DNA of 64,000 nt, from positions 21,983,164 through 22,047,163 of the forward strand of contig CM064427.1 in NCBI GenBank assembly GCA_032690845.1, given 5' to 3'. Origin of the DNA: Eleusine coracana subsp. coracana (lineage: Eukaryota > Streptophyta > Magnoliopsida > Poales > Poaceae). Position 1 is the first letter of the stretch. Each line of letters begins with the position of its first letter. Positions 31,791-42,901 of this stretch are shown here, one piece after another. The notes under the pieces are model-generated. The model saw nothing but the letters and a program-made list of their open reading frames with translations. It was not told where the DNA came from and did not search any database. The translations under genes and the position numbers were made by a program.

Positions 31791-33984
31791 GGAACAAACA
31801 AAGATTAGAAATATTCCATGTCCTTGCTGATATGGAAGAGCTTAGTAATTCTTTTTCTTTGTTCCACCTTGTGTATGTTAATCGTAAGACAAACTAGCAT
31901 AACAAACAAGTCCTTTACCGAGTGTCCGCGAGTGTGACACCTAGGGCATAAAAAAAACTAGCATAACAAATCTAGGAACAACAAGAATCCTAATTGAGCC
32001 CATTCAAAAATTTTCAAAACATTTGAACAATCATTGGGACAAAATTTGATCAAATTTCAACATCACTTGAACTGCAAGTAAAACATTTTGAACATACCAT
32101 GGCATCAAAATAAATGTATGTGGTAGAGTAAAGTGAGGTATAATTTTTAGCTAAATACCAACTTTTTATTACAAGCTTAACTACCCTAATTAAATGCCGA
32201 AAAGTCTAGAAACAAATCAATTTTGAAAAATCCATGTTCAAATTTAGATGCGAGTTGTTGAACATTAGCATTTTTTAAATTAGGACAAAAATCTTACTGA
32301 ACACACCCATATTTTTAGTTTTCTCACTACATTCCTAGAATTAAAGATATGAAATTATTTAGTAAGAGCAATTTGGAAAACCAACAAAAATGGAAAGCTT
32401 TGCGGCTCCCACTTGTCAGCCACCCTGCCGGTCTTCTCTTCCGCTGGTTGGCCGCCGCGGGCGACAAACCGCAGCGTGCCTGGCGTCGGGGTGCCCCGCC
32501 CCCTCCAGGTCCGAAACCAGGCAGCAAAACCGACGTGCGGCCTACGGTTTTGCTTCCCCTTCACGCACTCTCTCTCCCTTTCATTCGCTCTCTCGCTCTC
32601 TGGCTCGCTCTATGCCCAAGCCCGACCGCCATTGGAGCCGCTAGAGCAGAGGCCCCGCGCCAGGCCGACTGCCGCCTTCCCCCACCGTCACACCACTTTC
32701 GGAGATCCGACGTGACCCCCTCCTCCCCTCTGCGCAGCCTCTAGGCTTCTCCCGCTGTGTCGCCCGTGAATCGAGTCATCTTCCCCAAGGCCGGCCGCAT
32801 CACCTCTCCGTCGATTCCTTCCTCCACCGTGCGCCCTCCGACGATCTCCCTCGACGACGAGCTGTCATGCTCCCTGAGCATCCTCCTGGCCCGCCACGGC
32901 TAAAGTCGTCGGTGCCGTCCGCCGGGAACACGGCCGCCGTCGCCCGCCTCGGCCGCCGTCGGGAGTCGCCTTCCCGCGTCGCGCCGCGTCCCCGGGCCAC
33001 CTCTCCGCCCCTCCCCGCGAGCCGCGCCTCCGCCCAGTCCCAATTCCGCCTACTGCGCCGGCAGTAGCCGCGCCGGCGACGTCTTCGGCCACCGTGCCCG
33101 CGCCGCGCCGCCGCGCCGAGTGCGCGTGCACCCGCGCCCTGGCGCTGGCCTGGCTGCCTGGGCCCAGCAGGCCTCGGGCCGTCGTTCGCGCCTGGGCCGA
33201 GGTAGCCTTGGACTTCGCAGAAGCTTGGGCCGGATCTGGCCCATGGGAGCTCTCTCCACTGCGGCCGGTTGATGGGCCGGGATGTTTCGTCCCATTGCCC
33301 AGGTAATATTTCTGTGAATTTAAAATAAGCAAAATAGTTATTTTTGAACTCCAAAAATCACACAGAAAAATATACGTGGAAGAAAAATGCAAATAAATAA
33401 CTTTTAGAATCCTCAACATACGTAATTTTTAATAAAGTACTAAAACATAGCAACACTACAAAAAATTATTTATCCATGCATTTAGTGAGAAAAACAATTG
33501 ATTAAACTTCAAAGTTCAACTCAAGAAAGCCCACTGCATGAATAAAATATCAAACTAAAATTCTTTGAGTTTCCCTAGGCATTTACTATTGCATAAAAAT
33601 ACTAAACCACTTTGCATGTTAATATTTATATCACAACTAAAATAAATAAGCAAAACACCAAATAATTCCTAAGTAAATCTATGTACATGATGTATTTTTG
33701 AAACTTGGAAATTAATACTCTTTTGTCATGCCTAATCCTCTTGCATAGTCATACCTTGTAAGTCCTAATATTTTTATCATAATAAATGAATTGCCTTTTT
33801 TCACTAAAGTAATTATTTAAATTAATTGGCTTATTGCATGTTAATGCAACTTGGCTTAAAATGCACTCCTGCTGTGGTATACCCATAGTAAAGCATGTCC
33901 ATTGCAGAACCATGTCAAATTAATTTTTTTTACCTCTTAGATCTAATATTTTAAACTAACCCTATAGCCATGTTTTTGTGGCGT

Positions 33985-33994
33985 CGCCTAGGCG
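33985..33994. repeat. Subterminal palindrome CGCCTAGGCG of the hAT element (left)
   Basis: A perfect 10-bp palindrome 17 bases inside the left end. A near-copy CGCCTAGGCA lies at 34074-34083. Subterminal repeats are typical hAT transposase-binding sites. Confidence 0.6.
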
Positions 33995-34897
33995 TCGTGG
34001 CGCTCAGAGACACTACGGCATCGGGGTCGCCACACTAGAGCCGATGTGGCATCCGCCTCAAGATGTTTGGCGTCGCCTAGGCATCCAAAGGCGTCTGCTG
34101 GACGCCGGAAGACCTTTGGCGCCCTGGGATGGACGCTATATCAAGTGAATGGCGCGAAACAGGGAGAAACGGCGGAAAACAGAGGAACGATGGGAAATCA
34201 ATGGGCTCCGGTGGGAAATAGAAGAGTGGCACTAGGGTACCCGCCCAATCGAGCTCCAATTGTGCCTATTCTCAGAGAGAAGCGGGAAAAGAAAGAGATG
34301 AGAGGGAAGAAGGGGATTCCTCCCGCCAGCTTCCTCTCGCGCTGCTCTGACTGAGCGGCGTCGGTGACCATCTTCCTCCCGCCCCAGTTCTGATCCAGCA
34401 GCACTTGCTTCCCGTCCGGTGTCCTGACTCAGCTCTTTGCCTCTCTCTGCTCAACGCCAGTCATGTAACTGGTTGTCCCTTCTTTCCGTCCCTTCTTTTG
34501 AGTGCTATTTATGCTCTCTGCCTTGAGTCATGTGCATTGTTTTTTAGCGGTGCAGTGGCAGCTAGTGCATGTGCTCTTTGTTTATATGGACCATGCATGC
34601 TTTTTCTTGTGCTCTGCGCAACTTTGATTGGTAATAGGGACTTCAGTATGTTGTTTGTTTGGACCACCAGGACAATGCTATGCTAGTTGATGCATGTGTC
34701 GTGTGCCCTGGAATCCTGGATGCTTTATTTCTTGTGCTTTGTGCAACTTTTGATTAGTATAATACAAGCCTCCATCTCTAACTTTGAGTAGTGTACTATA
34801 ATAATTTCTGCCATGGCAAAGTATGCCTGCACTATTGTTTGTCTACTCTCTAATGTTATTGTTTTCCTCTGCCTTTTATGCTCCAGCTAACAGCATA

Positions 34898-37565
34898 ATG
34901 GCGAGCACAGGTACAGGTGCAGATGCTGCTTATGATCCAATGAAAAAAAAAGGCCGTACCCAGTGCTGAGAGCTCCCGCACTGTGCGGGGTCTGGGGAAG
35001 GGTTTCAGCGGCAGGCCTTACCCCCGCCTGTGCAATGCGGGGAGACCGCGGCTCGCTTATGATCCAATGAATGATCCAAAACATAAGCCAAGGTCTAATG
35101 ATCCGGACTAGAAGTATGCATATTGGGGTGATCCTAGCAAAAGAGACTGGGTAACATGTAATCTTTGCAAAAAAAGATTCCTGGGGGGATAAAAAGGCTA
35201 AAACAACATTTGGCAAGTGGATATGGAGATGTTACTAGTTGTCATCAGGTCAGCTCTGAAGTCAGATGAGAGATGAAGAACTATTTGAACTCAAGAAAGA
35301 AGAGACCTCTGCATTTTGATGATGATGTCGAGGGTGGAGAGGTAGATGATGATGATGAAGTTGCGGAGGTTGAACCTTCAGATTTTCCTGTAGGAGAAAA
35401 ATCAACACCAAAGCCTAAGCCAAAGCTAAATTCTGGAATAACAGCTAAAAGGAGGCATGCTATTTATCAGTTCAGGTCAGCCACTCCAACGAAGGGCCAG
35501 ACAACACCAAAATCAACAAATATAATTGATAAGGTTCTTCGAAGAACTCCTGAGCAGGTGGTAGATGAAAGACGCGCCAAAGGTTTCCATCCTTGCATTC
35601 AGTCCAGCACAAAGACTAAGGAGGAGAGGCACTATGTTTGTATGCAATGGGCACTGTGGTACATGGAGTGTGGTGTGCCTTTCAATGCCATAAACTCAAG
35701 GCAGTTTCAGGTTGCATGTGAGGCAACAACACAATATGGTCGAGGGTTCCTGCCTCAAAATAACCAAGAGCTTGGTGACTCTTTGCTACAAGATTGTGTT
35801 AAATTGACAAGCGAGATGAGAAAGGACCATGAGTTAGCATGGCAACAATATGATTGCACATTAATGTTAGATGGCTGGACAGATATGAGAGGAAGGCACT
35901 TGATTAATTTCCTTGTGAACAGCCCTGAGGGAACCTACTTCTTAGAATCAGTTGATGCTTCCAGTGAAGTTCATAGCGCAACTCTGCTAGCTGATCTATT
36001 ACAGGAGAGAATTGAAGCAATTGGAAAAGACAAGGTTGTCCAAATTGTGACTGATAATGGCGCAAACTACAAGGCTGCAAGAAATATTTTAATGCAGAGG
36101 ATTCCTATAATATTTTGGAGTCCATGTGCTGCACATTGCTTGAATCTTATGCTGGAAGAAATTGGAAACTTAAAGGAATTTAAGAAACCAATCTCACATG
36201 CAAGACGTGTGCCAACATTCATATACAGACATGGCAGACTTCTTAGTATAATGAGGGACAAAACTAGTGGGAAGGACCTTATTAGAGAAGCAAAGACTCA
36301 TTTTGTCACTTCATTTCTGACCCTGAAGAGTTTACACAGGAACATGGATGCTTTGAAGTGTCTATTCGTTAGTGAAGAATGGAACAAGAACAACTTGTCT
36401 AAAACTACAGCTGGCTTACATGTGCAAGAAATTGTTCTCTCCATAGAGTTTTGGAACTCTGTTGAATATTGCTTAAGAGCTTCGGCCCCTCTCCTCATTG
36501 TGTTAGGGGCAGTTGATGGTGATGAGAAGCCTGCAATGCCGGAGGTTTCAGCATTAATGACTCATGCAAAAGAGAAAATTGAGCTCTGTTTTGGTATCCC
36601 AACCAAGAGGCCTTTGCTGAAGCGTATAATGGCTATTGTTCATCAGCAAATAGACCATCCTTTGTATGGTGCAACACTATATTTGAACCCAGGAAAGTTC
36701 TTTTCCCTTGTCAAAGCTAATAATGATGAAACAGTGGGACAACTAAGAGGTTGTTTTCTTGAGGTGCTTGGAAGAATGATAGAAGATGGAGAAACAAGGA
36801 CCAGGATTAATAGACAAGCCATTGAATATGAGGAGCAACGTGGAGATGCCTTCTCTAATAAAATGGCCAAGGAGAGCATTCAGACAATGAATCCACGTAA
36901 GCATTCATCTCACCTTGTGAATTTCCAAAATTTAGGCTGTACTAGTTGATTTTAGCAATGTTAAATTCCTAAAATATTATCTTGATGTGGTAGTTGATTG
37001 GTGACATTCATATGGTGTCCGAGCCATTGACATCCAGAGATTTGCTAAGCGAATTGTGAGTCTTTGTGCTTCATCTTTAGGCTGTGAGAGAAACTGGAGC
37101 ACATTCAATTTTGTGAGCATCCTTTAGCTTATATATTCATGTTCAATTGATAAGTTTTAGTTTTCATAGTCCATACTCATTTGATTGATTCTTCTTTTGA
37201 TGTATTCTTTGGCAGATCCATACAAAGAAAAGAAATCGAGTGTTGCATAAGAGATTGAATGACATAGTTTTTGTTTCATACAATTGGAAGATGAAAACAA
37301 GATTTCAGATTATGCGTGAGAAGGCAGGAAAGAAGTATGACCATTTGGTCATTGAGGATTTTGATTGGGACAATGAATGGGTTGATTCACTACATGTGCC
37401 TACTCCAAGTGCTAGAGGGTCTGATGATGTTGATGCACTCACATGGGAGGTGGTTGATTGTGCCATTGGTGCATCACAATCGCTTCGGGTCGTAATGTTC
37501 ATTGGGCAGAACACAAGCGCAGAAATTCCAGTCCAGCAGAGGTTAAAGAACATGATTCAGATATA
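34898..37565 (+). pseudogene. hAT transposase gene (BED, DUF659, dimerisation domains)
   Basis: The ATG at 34898 begins MASTGTGADAAYDP, then an Au-like SINE interrupts. A BED-type zinc finger follows (CNLCKKRF, then QHLASGYGDVTSCH; 35150-35235) with a TAG at 35109, a 1-base shift and a TGA at 35266. The main open frame 35273-36896 holds the RNase H-like core: LMLDGWTDMRGRHLINFLVN and VTDNGANYKAARN carry catalytic Asp residues, and PCAAHCLNLMLEEIG follows. Introns at about 36897-36991 and 37114-37215 have GT..AG borders. The dimerisation domain (QRFAKRIVSLCASSLGCERN, IHTKKRNRVLHKRLND) spans exons 2 and 3, with a TGA near 37002. A further shift near 37490 disrupts the acidic tail. Confidence 0.85.
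34945..35054 (-). mobile_element. Au-like SINE, 5'-truncated
   Basis: 110 bp, in reverse orientation: the minus strand ends in GCACTGGGTACGGCC and a T-run, the recalled 3' end of Au SINEs, which terminate in oligo-T. GCTTATGATCCAATGAA is repeated exactly on both sides (34928-34944 and 35055-35071), a 17-bp target duplication. It interrupts the first codons of the hAT transposase. Confidence 0.75.
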
Positions 37566-38169
37566 GAAGAGTTGGGTTCAATTGGTGAATAAGAGGAGGA
37601 AGAAGACCCACATGATGATGCGGACGTGAGCGACAATGAAAATGCTACTGATGATGCCAATGCTGCTAGAGAAGACGTTGCTGCTGATGGTGTTGATAAG
37701 TTTGATGATGGATATTAAGTGTCCCATGAGCTGCTTTTGTGTGCTGTGCCACCGCTTTTGTGACCCATGGACCATGGCTGTAGCAGCCTCTTTAGTCTAT
37801 TTAGTAGTAAACTAGTTATCATGGTCTTGTGGAGCTGAAAACTTGAAGTTAGGATCAGGCTTTAAAATTATGGATTGTACTGTCTATTTCAGGATTTCTA
37901 ACTTGTTATATTGCATACTTGCTTCTTATTTGTGGTTCACTATCAAAAGCCAATACTAGCTTATTGTTTCTCTTACTATTTTTTGGTCATCATAACTCAT
38001 AAGTGATGCTTATAATCTTTTTCTTTGTTCTTGTAGTTTGCTATAGGCAAGAAGATGGATGCTATATGGCCCCAAAATACTCCAGAATACAAGGTGTGAA
38101 TAGACTGCGCTATTACTACTATTTCCTACTACTCACTGCCTCACAACGCCTAGAATGTAGATGTGGCAT

Positions 38170-38200
38170 CGCCTAGGTGTCCGCCACAAACGCCTAGGCG
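38170..38200. repeat. Subterminal palindromes of the hAT element (right)
   Basis: CGCCTAGGTG (38170-38179) and a perfect CGCCTAGGCG (38191-38200) mirror the pair at the left end. Confidence 0.6.
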
Positions 38201-39185
38201 CTATGAGGGGGCATAAAACGCCACAACGCCACAAAAACATGGCCCTATAGTCATACTTTAAGCATCACTGCATATATAAGTATTTCATACATAGGAACAT
38301 TCTTAACACCCTGAATTCATCATAAGCAGTACCCATTGCCCATGCACTTAGCTCATTTACATCAACCCGATCATCGCGCACATACTGTACTTTTGTACAA
38401 CACTGTCATATAAGATTACTAGAGTTTATGAAGGAAATACATCGAATACGCCCACCCTGTGCCTCTACCTTATATTATATTTACTTAATGTATCAACCCC
38501 TGTACTCATCATAGCCATCAGTCTTGTTTCAATAGTCTGCCACGAATTTGCTCTTATGCACAACATCACCTTTGCATCATATAGATCACGAGGTGAACCA
38601 CATGAAGGTCGAGGCTATACGGACGCAAGATGGTGAAGGAAGTGATCCCGCTAGTAAGGAGCCAGCTCCAGGCAAGCACCGGTGCATCACACCAATTTTT
38701 CCATCTTTATTTTTTCACTAGCTAGAGTGATGTAGGCGTGTTTGTGCATTAAGTTCATAGGAGTTGTTTGAAAACCTAATATTACAGTAGGTTTCCTTCA
38801 CCCGATGATAGCCTCAGGACGGTAGTCTCTCTGCTTAATTTAGGACGACCATTCGTCGAGTGGTATGGAGGCCACTCATAGATCAGGATATTATCACCTT
38901 GGAATGTTATGGATGATAGAAAGTTTGGATGGGATAGCAAATGGGAGGACAACTTGTCTTCAAGGTGGTAGCCCCATCTGTGTCACATAAGGCCCGTGTC
39001 GTGTCCGACCCATGGGATCAAGTTTGAACGTACTATTTGCATTCTGGAGTTATGGATCTAATAAACTGATGTAGCGACGGTTGTTGCATGGCTGGATGAT
39101 ATCCTATCATCTTTGAATTGGGTGGAACTGGAGACCGAGGGGAGGGAACAATCCACTCACGGATGTCGTCTGGGACGCATCACGT

Positions 39186-39849
39186 TAGGGATGAAAGCGG
39201 TCAGAAACCATCGGGAAAAGGCTCAATTGTTTTCGCTTTCATATTTTTTTCGAAAGCGAAATTGATAACATTATTGATGGAAACGAATACAACATCGTTA
39301 TTTCGGTAAAGTCGAAAATGATATTATTGCAACTAAAATGGATGGTATCGATCAGGAATCAATATTAACAATTAGAAATATAAATTGTGAAGTATAGCAC
39401 TGACAAAACAAGAAAATTAGAGATGTCATGCTTGCGTCTCGTCGACAGCACATGGACTATAATAAACTGGCTGTAGCGTATTGATTATTGAATAATTATA
39501 TGTATATGTATGAAAAATTGCATTTACAAAAATAGAAAGTAGACAAAATTTAGGTTGAGAAAATGATTTATTTTAGGCTAGAAGAATCACTTGCCTTTTA
39601 CAGAAATTTGCTATAATCAAAATATTAAATACGGTAATTACCTACATTACTCTACTGTAATTTCCATGTTAAAATGGAAATTTACAAAAATGGTTGGAAG
39701 ACCTCGAAATTGTTTTCATCACCACTTCCACAATTTACTACCATTTTTGCTTCCATTTCTTTGGAATATTATTTTCGTATGTTGCGGTTGATAATATGCG
39801 AAAACGAGCATCGGTAAACCGATAATTCCCACTTTTGCTCTCATCCCTA
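39186..39849. mobile_element. Non-autonomous hAT element (MITE)
   Basis: 664 bp with inverted ends TAGGGATGAAAGCGG and (reversed right end) TAGGGATGAGAGCAAAAGTGG. It has perfect 8-bp flanks CATCACGT (39178-39185 and 39850-39857), an AT-rich interior and no coding capacity. Confidence 0.9.
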
Positions 39850-40699
39850 CATCACGTTGAGGGACCCTTTCTGGGGGCGATAGGACCCGCACCGGCCTTG
39901 GAGCATCGAAGCAAAAGGTTGCTCCATGCGGCTTCTAGGAAGCACGTATGGGTCATGCAAACAAGTTTCTGCTACAGGATGTAAATCGATTTGAGTCGCT
40001 GCCCCTAACAGTAACGAGTACCACTTGATCACTCCATCAGAACGTAGTAAGAAGTGCAACATGATGAATGGGTTGAATAATATTGTATTGACTTAATTAT
40101 GTTGTATTGCAACCTTGTTTGTTGTAGATATAATGCAAAAAAATTTATTATTTTGCATGATAAATTAATTTGATGCTAAAAACTTATAGGCTGCTTTTTG
40201 GCAACATGAACCCTACCCTTAGCCTGTGCATGTCTAGGAGTCGACTGTAGTTGGCCATTTTTTATGGATATGTCTTGTTAAGTATTAGTTGCTTAGGGTA
40301 TAGCTCTTTGTGGTTTTCAGATGATCAAAGTGGTTAGTTCCCCGACTTCTGGAACATCAAATAGGACCCTTACAGCCCATAGGAGGAGTACTCTGTTGCT
40401 TGCCGGTACAGTGTCATGGGCATTACACTTATCAAGACTAGATTTGCTTCTATGTATTGTCATGAGAGGATGATTGTACCATAAGTATTTCCTCGAACCA
40501 TTTTACTTATTGTTGAACCAATTCGCTTCCGCACTTGTATTAAACTCTGATTTGTAACTTAAATTCAGATTTATATAAAACTTTGTACTCTATCTATGTT
40601 CTCATTGCAAACTATATTATTCCTATCATGTATTGTACGATTAGGTGTTATAGCGTGTGTCACCACCCGAGAAAGATCCTGGCACCAAAATTGTCTCTG

Positions 40700-40870
40700 T
40701 GGTAAGACGGTTCTATTTCAGCGAGGGAACACTAGGCAACAAAGCGACACTCGGTAAATATAATGGTTTGTAGAGTGTTACAAAGGACAGACTTGACAAA
40801 CAAGTAAAAAATCTTCGGTAAATAACTTACTCTCAGCAAACATCAAAACTTTACTATAGGGTCCTGCTCG
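40700..40870. repeat. CACTA subterminal-type repeats right of the solo LTR
   Basis: Words such as GCGACACTCGGTAAATA and CTTCGGTAAATAACTTACTC recur. They match, in inverse orientation, the CCTTTACCGAGTGTC at 31912-31926. Confidence 0.5.
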
Positions 40871-40884
40871 TAATGAACAGTCCT

Positions 40885-41693
40885 GCTTGAACTTGTAGGG
40901 CCAAACCTATGCGTCCATGAGTGCCAAGTTGAGACAGCTTGCCAATGGCTATGCCTATAGGGTCAGGTCATTTACTGGTTATGACGTCAACGAATATCGC
41001 TTTCACACAACAAGCTACGAGCCGAGTCGTCCAAACTGAAGAACCACAAATATTGGAGTTTTTATGACCGGCCTTGATGGGTTGACTATTATGGAAGAAT
41101 TGAAGAAATATACGAACCCTCGTTTCATGGTTGCAAACCTCTTAATTATGTCATTTTTAAATGTCATTGGTTTGATCTAAAAGCAGTGAGACAGATTCCT
41201 AATCTTGGGCTAGTGGAAATTCGACAGTCATCTGTCTATCGAGGAGACAGTGTATATATCATGGCTTAACATACCATACAAGTTTATTATCTCTCATATC
41301 CGTGCCATACCGATGACCGTCTGAAAGGTTAGGATGTTGTGTATAAGGTATCATCATGGTAAACTACCTGTCCCAAACAATAAAGATTACAATATAGACC
41401 CATACATATATGACAAAGAGTTCTTTCAAGAAGATGGGCTGGAAGGGAGTTTTGAGATAGACTTAATAGAAGCAATCGGAATGGAAGTAGACAATGAAAG
41501 ATTTGTTGACGAGGATACTGGAGACGAGGTTCATAATGTAAAAGACTTAAAATTAATTGTGCTATTACATTTAGGCTATGATAGTGATGATAACATTCTT
41601 CCTTCAAAGCACAAACATGATTATATTGACATGTGTGATAGTGATGATGAGACTTATGATCCAACTAATCCCGATGATGACGATTATTTCTAA
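40885..41693 (+). pseudogene. CACTA TNP2 transposase, C-terminal domain
   Basis: The first frame gives AKLRQLANGYAYRVRSFTGY then DVNEYRFHTTSYEPSRPN. Later frames give FKCHWFDLKAVRQIPNLGLV then EIRQSSVY, and the last 119 codons (41334-41693) KLPVPNNKDYNIDPYIYDKE to an acidic end DDETYDPTNPDDDDYF. This is the C-terminal region (DUF4216-type) of CACTA TNP2 transposases. At least three frameshifts or stops occur and the catalytic part is absent. TNP2 is the transposase proper of CACTA elements. Confidence 0.7.
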
Positions 41694-41828
41694 CAGATGC
41701 ATGATCTATAGTAATTAATTTATTATTTATAATACTATGTTATTTCAAATTTTGTATTGCTTATTTTCCTTCTCTTTTATAGTATGTTGATTGGTTTACT
41801 CATTTTAATTGTAGGTGATTGGACAAAT

Positions 41829-42901
41829 ATGGTGGGCGGTTTGAAGCCGTTGTCCTTGTTTTACAATGGAGGGTCCGATGAGTCCGGAAAGGGTCAACTG
41901 AGAGGTGGAGGCAAGGATTGAGGGAGAGGTGGACGCAGAGGTTGAGGGAAAGGGATAGCAAGGTAACCCTCGCCTATAGCTTCGTCATCTTCTTCTTCGT
42001 CTGAGGAGGAGCAAGAGCAGGTAGAGGAGGAGGAGGAGGATGCAGGGGCTTTCTCTTCCTCCAATTTGTCAGGTGCCTAGTTGAGAGGTCCCTCACCCCT
42101 CCCGACGCGACCAATACCTCTTAAGAGACACTCGATGATCCGACCCACTGGGTCTAGGTGAGTAACTTCAGATGCTATCACTACCTTTTTCATTTTATAT
42201 GTTGAAAAACACAATAGAAACTAATTATTTTTTCTTAATCACTTGGACAAGGGTTGGGCGAGGATCACTCTAGGTGATCACGAGCAGAAAGTCAATGGCA
42301 TCCTGGGTCTATTGTGCAGGCTACACTTCCCTAGACTGGTTCAGTATGGCAGAGGGAAGGAGCCGACCTATGCGTGGGACCACTACATCGGCTTCCCTGA
42401 TTTAATATATCAGGATGGCAGGGTATTCACCAACAAGGCGGAGTGGATGGTGGCCAAGCTATGGGTAAGTCTTTCTCGCACTACATTGCTCAATACATCG
42501 CATTAAGTGGTTATTCATTAAATACTAACAAGATATATCACATCTACATGCAGGATTTCTTTAGATTCTAGGGGGGATATGAGGCCATGGCGGCTCATGT
42601 GGCTCACTGAGTCTGTCATAAAGTTGTGAAGGACATGCATTATGTGGTGCGCGTCTAGGCCGTAATAACATACAATGCTATTCACCTTGGAGTGAGGATC
42701 ACCAAAGCCAAGGTAAGAAACTTTAACATACTTGACAACAATACATACAGGTAAACATAGGACATTAATACTGATTGTTTCTAAGATTAAGTACACTTGA
42801 TTTTCACTTCTTATACGTCATATACTTGATGACATGTAGGTGCCTCCATGGTGGTGCGCTCAGAATTGTTGGTGCTAGGTAGTTATGGTGGACAAGTGGT
42901 G
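41829..42901 (+). pseudogene. CACTA TnpA-like gene, truncated by the Athila-like element
   Basis: The exon from ATG 41829 encodes a Gly/Arg then Ser/Glu-rich N-terminus with TGA and TAG stops. The next exons (about 42247-42463, 42553-42713, 42839-42901) read ARITLGDHEQKVNGILGLLC, YAWDHYIGFPDL, NKAEWMVAKLW, then KVVKDMHYVVRV and VPPWWCAQN, with splice borders GT/AG. This matches the conserved region of grass CACTA TnpA-like (Transposase_24-type) proteins. Several TAG or TGA stops interrupt it. The last exon is broken at DKW by the LTR that begins at 42902. Confidence 0.65.

Larger units (their letters stand above)
33968..38242 (+). mobile_element. hAT transposon, near-complete
   Basis: The inverted ends CCATGTTTTTGTGGCG and CGCCACAAAAACATGG are perfect. 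Both flanks are CCCTATAG (33960-33967 and 38243-38250), a perfect 8-bp hAT duplication. Subterminal CGCCTAGGCG palindromes occur at both ends. The element encodes a hAT transposase with DUF659 and dimerisation domains, with a SINE, stops and frameshifts in the gene. The cis-ends look intact, so it might still be mobilised in trans. Confidence 0.92.
31933..40662. mobile_element. Solo LTR (long gypsy type) carrying two hAT insertions
   Basis: Starts TGTGACACCTAGGGC and ends near GCGTGTGTCA. After removing the hAT (33968-38242) and MITE (39186-39849) insertions it is about 3.8 kb. It has the AT-rich, GC-rich, AT-rich layout of long LTRs of Tekay/Del-type gypsy elements. No gag-pol and no second copy lie nearby, which indicates LTR-LTR recombination. 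The exact right end and the 5-bp duplication are unclear (GCGAG at left; CCGAG a few bases past the right end). Open frames in 32327-33400 are GC-rich LTR artefacts. Confidence 0.5.
31904..42901 (+). mobile_element. Degraded CACTA element, interrupted by a solo LTR
   Basis: Left of the solo LTR the words CCTTTACCGAGTGTCCG (about 31912) and right of it CGACACTCGGTAAAT and CTTCGGTAAAT (40748-40830) form CACTA-type subterminal repeats in opposite orientation. A TNP2 C-terminus (40885-41693) and a TnpA-like gene (41829-42901) follow in the same direction. No CACTA termini are visible. The right part is cut at 42901 by the Athila-like element, inside a TnpA exon. Confidence 0.6.

Noticed and set aside
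32327..33419. Long Pro/Arg/Ala-rich frames (up to 184 codons) on both strands
   Set aside because: GC-rich segment of a solo LTR; both strands are open with no motif, as expected from base composition.
31933..40666. A firm 5-bp target duplication for the solo LTR
   Set aside because: GCGAG (31928-31932) and CCGAG (40667-40671) match at 4 of 5 positions only if the LTR ends without CA; left as unresolved.
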